Positions 6,053 through 7,437 of a DNA stretch of 7,437 bases are shown one piece after another. The notes beneath the pieces are model-generated. The model saw only the letters and a list, made by a program, of their open reading frames with translations. It did no database searches and had not been told where the DNA came from. Each line of letters begins with the position of its first letter. Positions within the stretch are counted from its first letter, which is position 1. Made by a program: the position numbers and the translations under genes. The stretch comes from Acidobacteriaceae bacterium. Its GTDB lineage: Bacteria; Acidobacteriota; Terriglobia; Terriglobales; Acidobacteriaceae. The stretch spans positions 1 to 7,437 of the forward strand of contig PKYX01000485.1 in the NCBI GenBank assembly GCA_003132825.1, given 5' to 3'.

Positions 6053-6931
6053 CTAGCTCCTGATTCCAGCGACCGCCATCAGTCTTCCAGTCACTCCCTT
6101 CTCGGCGCGGTAGGAGAACAACAGATCGGTTCGGCAGGAAGTACAAAGCGGCGATTGCGCAATATTTCTTGCCCGGACTCCGAGCGCGAGGAGCTGGCGC
6201 CGATTGGCCTCGACCAGATCCAGGAAAATCTTCTTGGGGAGTTCGCTGTGGCCGGGAGCGCGGGCGGTGAGAAAAAGCAGCGGATACTTCTCCCGAACCG
6301 GGTCCGATTCCTGGACTTCGTGGAACAACGCCTCGGCATAAGCAAACTGCGATGCAAACTGCTCGCGTACTTCGGGACCGACTTCGTAGCAACAGCTGTG
6401 AACTCCCGGGCCAATCGCCGCCGTGCAGTCGCGCGCCCGAGTGCCGAACTGGAGCCGCATCTCTCCCACACCTTTTTCGACGATGCGCTCGACCGTTCCG
6501 CGCCAGCCGGCGTGGAAGACGCCGGCCGCGCGGTGCTTCAGGTCGACCACGATCACGGGAAGGCAATCGGCAGTCTGGATGGCCAGCAGGAGCCCGGGGG
6601 TATCGGTAATGAGGCCATCGCCCACCAGCGGATGCTCCGGCACGGCGTTCACCCGGCGAATCAGATCGGAGTGAATTTGGCGAAGGGTGATGAGCGGCCA
6701 GGATTTTTTCCCCTGTGCGACGCCCAGCTCGCCGAGAAACGCCGCCCGATTGCGCTCGACGGCGGAACGCGAATCGTGTTGGGTGAATCCGAGATTCAAC
6801 GCCCGCCCGGCGTAGACGCGCGACGACCCGCCGCGCCGAGTGCTGAAGCCATGCACCAACCACGGAATGCGGGCCAGAGGAGGGGCGTCGAGGATCGCCA
6901 CCTGATTTTTTTGAGAACGCTCGATGGGCAC
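6053..6931 (-). CDS. pgeF: Peptidoglycan editing factor / multicopper polyphenol oxidase family (YfiH, LACC1-like purine nucleoside phosphorylase)
   Basis: PgeF/YfiH proteins act on purine nucleosides (LACC1-like phosphorylase and deaminase activities) and have been linked to correct peptidoglycan composition. The 292-residue product shows the three metal ligands of the family: His87 in RQIHSD, Cys123 in TADCLPV and His140 in FHAGWRG. It also has HGFSTRRGG (27-35), AAIGPGVHSCCYEVG (171-185) and the terminal FSYRAEKGVTGR (272-283). It is about 50 residues longer than E. coli YfiH, with extra sequence at the N-terminus and around 200-238 (LFLTARAPGH region). The start is the GTG at 6931, because an in-frame TAA lies nine bases before it. 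There is no Shine-Dalgarno, but a TAAGAT hexamer sits six bases upstream. It converges with the HU gene and diverges from the secreted-protein gene on the right. Confidence 0.93.
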   Translation of the reverse strand: MPIERSQKNQVAILDAPPLARIPWLVHGFSTRRGGSSRVYAGRALNLGFTQHDSRSAVERNRAAFLGELGVAQGKKSWPLITLRQIHSDLIRRVNAVPEHPLVGDGLITDTPGLLLAIQTADCLPVIVVDLKHRAAGVFHAGWRGTVERIVEKGVGEMRLQFGTRARDCTAAIGPGVHSCCYEVGPEVREQFASQFAYAEALFHEVQESDPVREKYPLLFLTARAPGHSELPKKIFLDLVEANRRQLLALGVRARNIAQSPLCTSCRTDLLFSYRAEKGVTGRLMAVAGIRS

Positions 6932-6937
6932 GGACCC

Positions 6938-6943
6938 ATCTTA
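6938..6943 (-). promoter_or_regulatory. Candidate -10 for a leaderless pgeF transcript
   Basis: On the minus strand TAAGAT is separated by exactly six bases from the GTG start codon. Transcription starting seven bases after the hexamer would begin on the G of the GTG, which is the usual geometry of leaderless bacterial genes. No -35 is seen. The region where it should be is occupied by the 15-bp tandem repeats. Confidence 0.4.
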
Positions 6944-6945
6944 AT

Positions 6946-7020
6946 GGATTGCTAGTAAGTGGATTGCTAGTAAGTGGATTGCTGATGAACGGATTGCTGA
7001 TGAGTGGATTGCTGATGAAC
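6946..7020 (+). repeat. Five-copy 15-bp tandem repeat in the divergent intergenic region
   Basis: Five head-to-tail 15-base units are present: GGATTGCTAGTAAGT twice (6946-6975), then GGATTGCTGATGAAC (6976-6990), GGATTGCTGATGAGT (6991-7005) and GGATTGCTGATGAAC (7006-7020). A broken sixth unit begins GGATGG at 7021. The GGATTGCT half is invariant and the second half varies. The array lies two bases upstream of the putative pgeF -10 hexamer. Frames through it have no start or coding support, so it is a noncoding minisatellite. Confidence 0.9.
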
Positions 7021-7107
7021 GGATGGCCCAGGGGAACCCTGCGCTGGCCCTGGTTGGACCGCAGCGTGACCTTCCTGCTTGGGATCCATGGTGGGGGATC
7101 GAGAGGA

Positions 7108-7113
7108 TATAAT
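7108..7113 (+). promoter_or_regulatory. Consensus -10 for the right-edge secreted-protein gene
   Basis: TATAAT is a perfect -10 hexamer, rare by chance in such GC-rich DNA. The start point would be near 7120, giving a leader of about 49 bases containing a GGAGG Shine-Dalgarno. At the expected -35 spacing only TCCATG is found. TTGGGA at 7079-7084 is too far (23 bases). Either the promoter depends on an activator or the -10 alone is strong enough. Confidence 0.55.
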
Positions 7114-7156
7114 GCGGGCCCTGCCGGTTTTTCCCCGGTGTGGACCCGATACTCGT

Positions 7157-7161
7157 GGAGG
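7157..7161 (+). promoter_or_regulatory. Strong Shine-Dalgarno of the right-edge gene
   Basis: GGAGG is followed by a seven-base spacer and the ATG at 7169. This is optimal placement and decides both the frame and the start of the truncated gene. Confidence 0.85.
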
Positions 7162-7168
7162 ATTCAGA

Positions 7169-7437
7169 ATGACGCGTTCTTGGGGGATGACACTGGCACT
7201 CGTAGGAGTGCTTTCGACGGGCGCGAGCGCGCAGCAGGCGGGTTCCGCGAACGACCAGCCCAAGGGGAAAACGCAAAAGAACCAGCAGCCGGCCGCGACC
7301 CAGGCAGCAGCGAATAGCCAGGAACCGGCTGCCAAGCCTTCGGAGCCGGCCGCGCCCGCCCCGGAGCGCAAACCCGATGCCACGAAAGACGGTCCTGAGG
7401 GCAAAGAAGATCACTTCGACGTCGCCGAAGTGCCTTC
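7169..7437 (+). CDS. Secreted protein, N-terminal part only; possibly S10-type serine carboxypeptidase-like
   Basis: The frame opens with an ATG behind a strong Shine-Dalgarno and stays open to the window edge, giving 89 codons plus two bases. Residues 1-21 form a signal peptide (MTRSWGMTLALVGVLSTGASA) with cleavage predicted before QQ. Residues about 22-78 are a low-complexity Gln/Ala/Pro/Lys/Glu-rich linker with no fold. The last residues, EDHFDVAEVP, resemble the start of the mature region of acidobacterial S10 family peptidases, whose usual continuation I recall as a PPVVTHH-like stretch. That would make it a secreted serine carboxypeptidase-like enzyme, but the catalytic domain lies outside the window, so this is only a suggestion. 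No lipobox cysteine is present. Overlapping frames on both strands lack start signals and are shadows. The gene has its own promoter with a perfect TATAAT and diverges from pgeF. Confidence 0.75.
   Translation, partial: MTRSWGMTLALVGVLSTGASAQQAGSANDQPKGKTQKNQQPAATQAAANSQEPAAKPSEPAAPAPERKPDATKDGPEGKEDHFDVAEVP

Noticed and set aside
5388..6863. 491-codon open frame on the minus strand overlapping pgeF and the HU gene
   Set aside because: It is out of frame with pgeF and antisense to HU. Its Arg/Ser/Gly-rich composition is typical of shadow frames in GC-rich genes, and both overlapped genes are clearly conserved families.
6946..7020. CRISPR array
   Set aside because: The 15-base units are directly contiguous with no spacers, and no cas genes are present.
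7028..7053. CCAGGG/CCCTGG inverted repeat as a terminator or attachment site
   Set aside because: A 6-bp stem with a 14-base loop, no T tract and no mobile-element genes nearby.
6949..7317. + strand frame starting in the tandem repeats, encoding a repeated GLLVS/GLLMN motif that looks membrane-like
   Set aside because: The start is a TTG within the repeat with no Shine-Dalgarno. It overlaps the signal-peptide gene at 7169 in another frame, and the hydrophobic pattern is just the translated 15-bp repeat.

Overview
The window looks like ordinary chromosomal DNA from a GC-rich, free-living Gram-negative-type bacterium. My best guess is an Acidobacteriota member (Koribacter/Terriglobia-like). 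This rests on a TIGR03118-family secreted protein, the elongated PgeF, and a secreted protein whose N-terminus resembles acidobacterial S10-type peptidases. The assignment comes from recalled family resemblance, not from a search. I see no phage genes, IS elements, CRISPR array, tRNA or rRNA, and no clear multi-gene accessory or defence system.

Layout, left to right. (1) The 3' part of purN (purine synthesis) runs off the left edge on the + strand. (2) tyrS, a complete tyrosyl-tRNA synthetase. (3) A diacylglycerol-kinase-family lipid or sphingoid kinase 57 bases after tyrS, probably read through from it. (4) A 210-base regulatory stretch with a nested inverted repeat, a phased 11-bp direct-repeat array (PHO-box-like) and a small hairpin just before a strong ribosome binding site. 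(5) A secreted TIGR03118-family protein of unknown function, followed by a short tandem repeat and a good intrinsic terminator. (6) sppA, a membrane-anchored signal-peptide peptidase. (7) An HU/IHF-type DNA-binding protein with an Ala/Pro tail. (8) On the minus strand, pgeF (YfiH/LACC1-like), convergent with the HU gene. (9) A divergent intergenic stretch carrying five 15-bp tandem repeats. (10) The start of a secreted protein on the + strand that runs off the right edge.

The genes do not form one pathway. They are mostly housekeeping functions (nucleotide synthesis, translation, membrane proteolysis, chromosome architecture, envelope or purine salvage) in short or single-gene transcription units. 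The regulatory architecture is more distinctive than the coding content. The secreted-protein genes and the HU gene have Shine-Dalgarno sites. tyrS, the lipid kinase, sppA and pgeF lack one, and instead have -10-like hexamers so close to the start codon that near-leaderless transcripts are plausible. The most interesting spot is the promoter of the TIGR03118 gene (about 2937-3085), followed by the minisatellite abutting the pgeF promoter.
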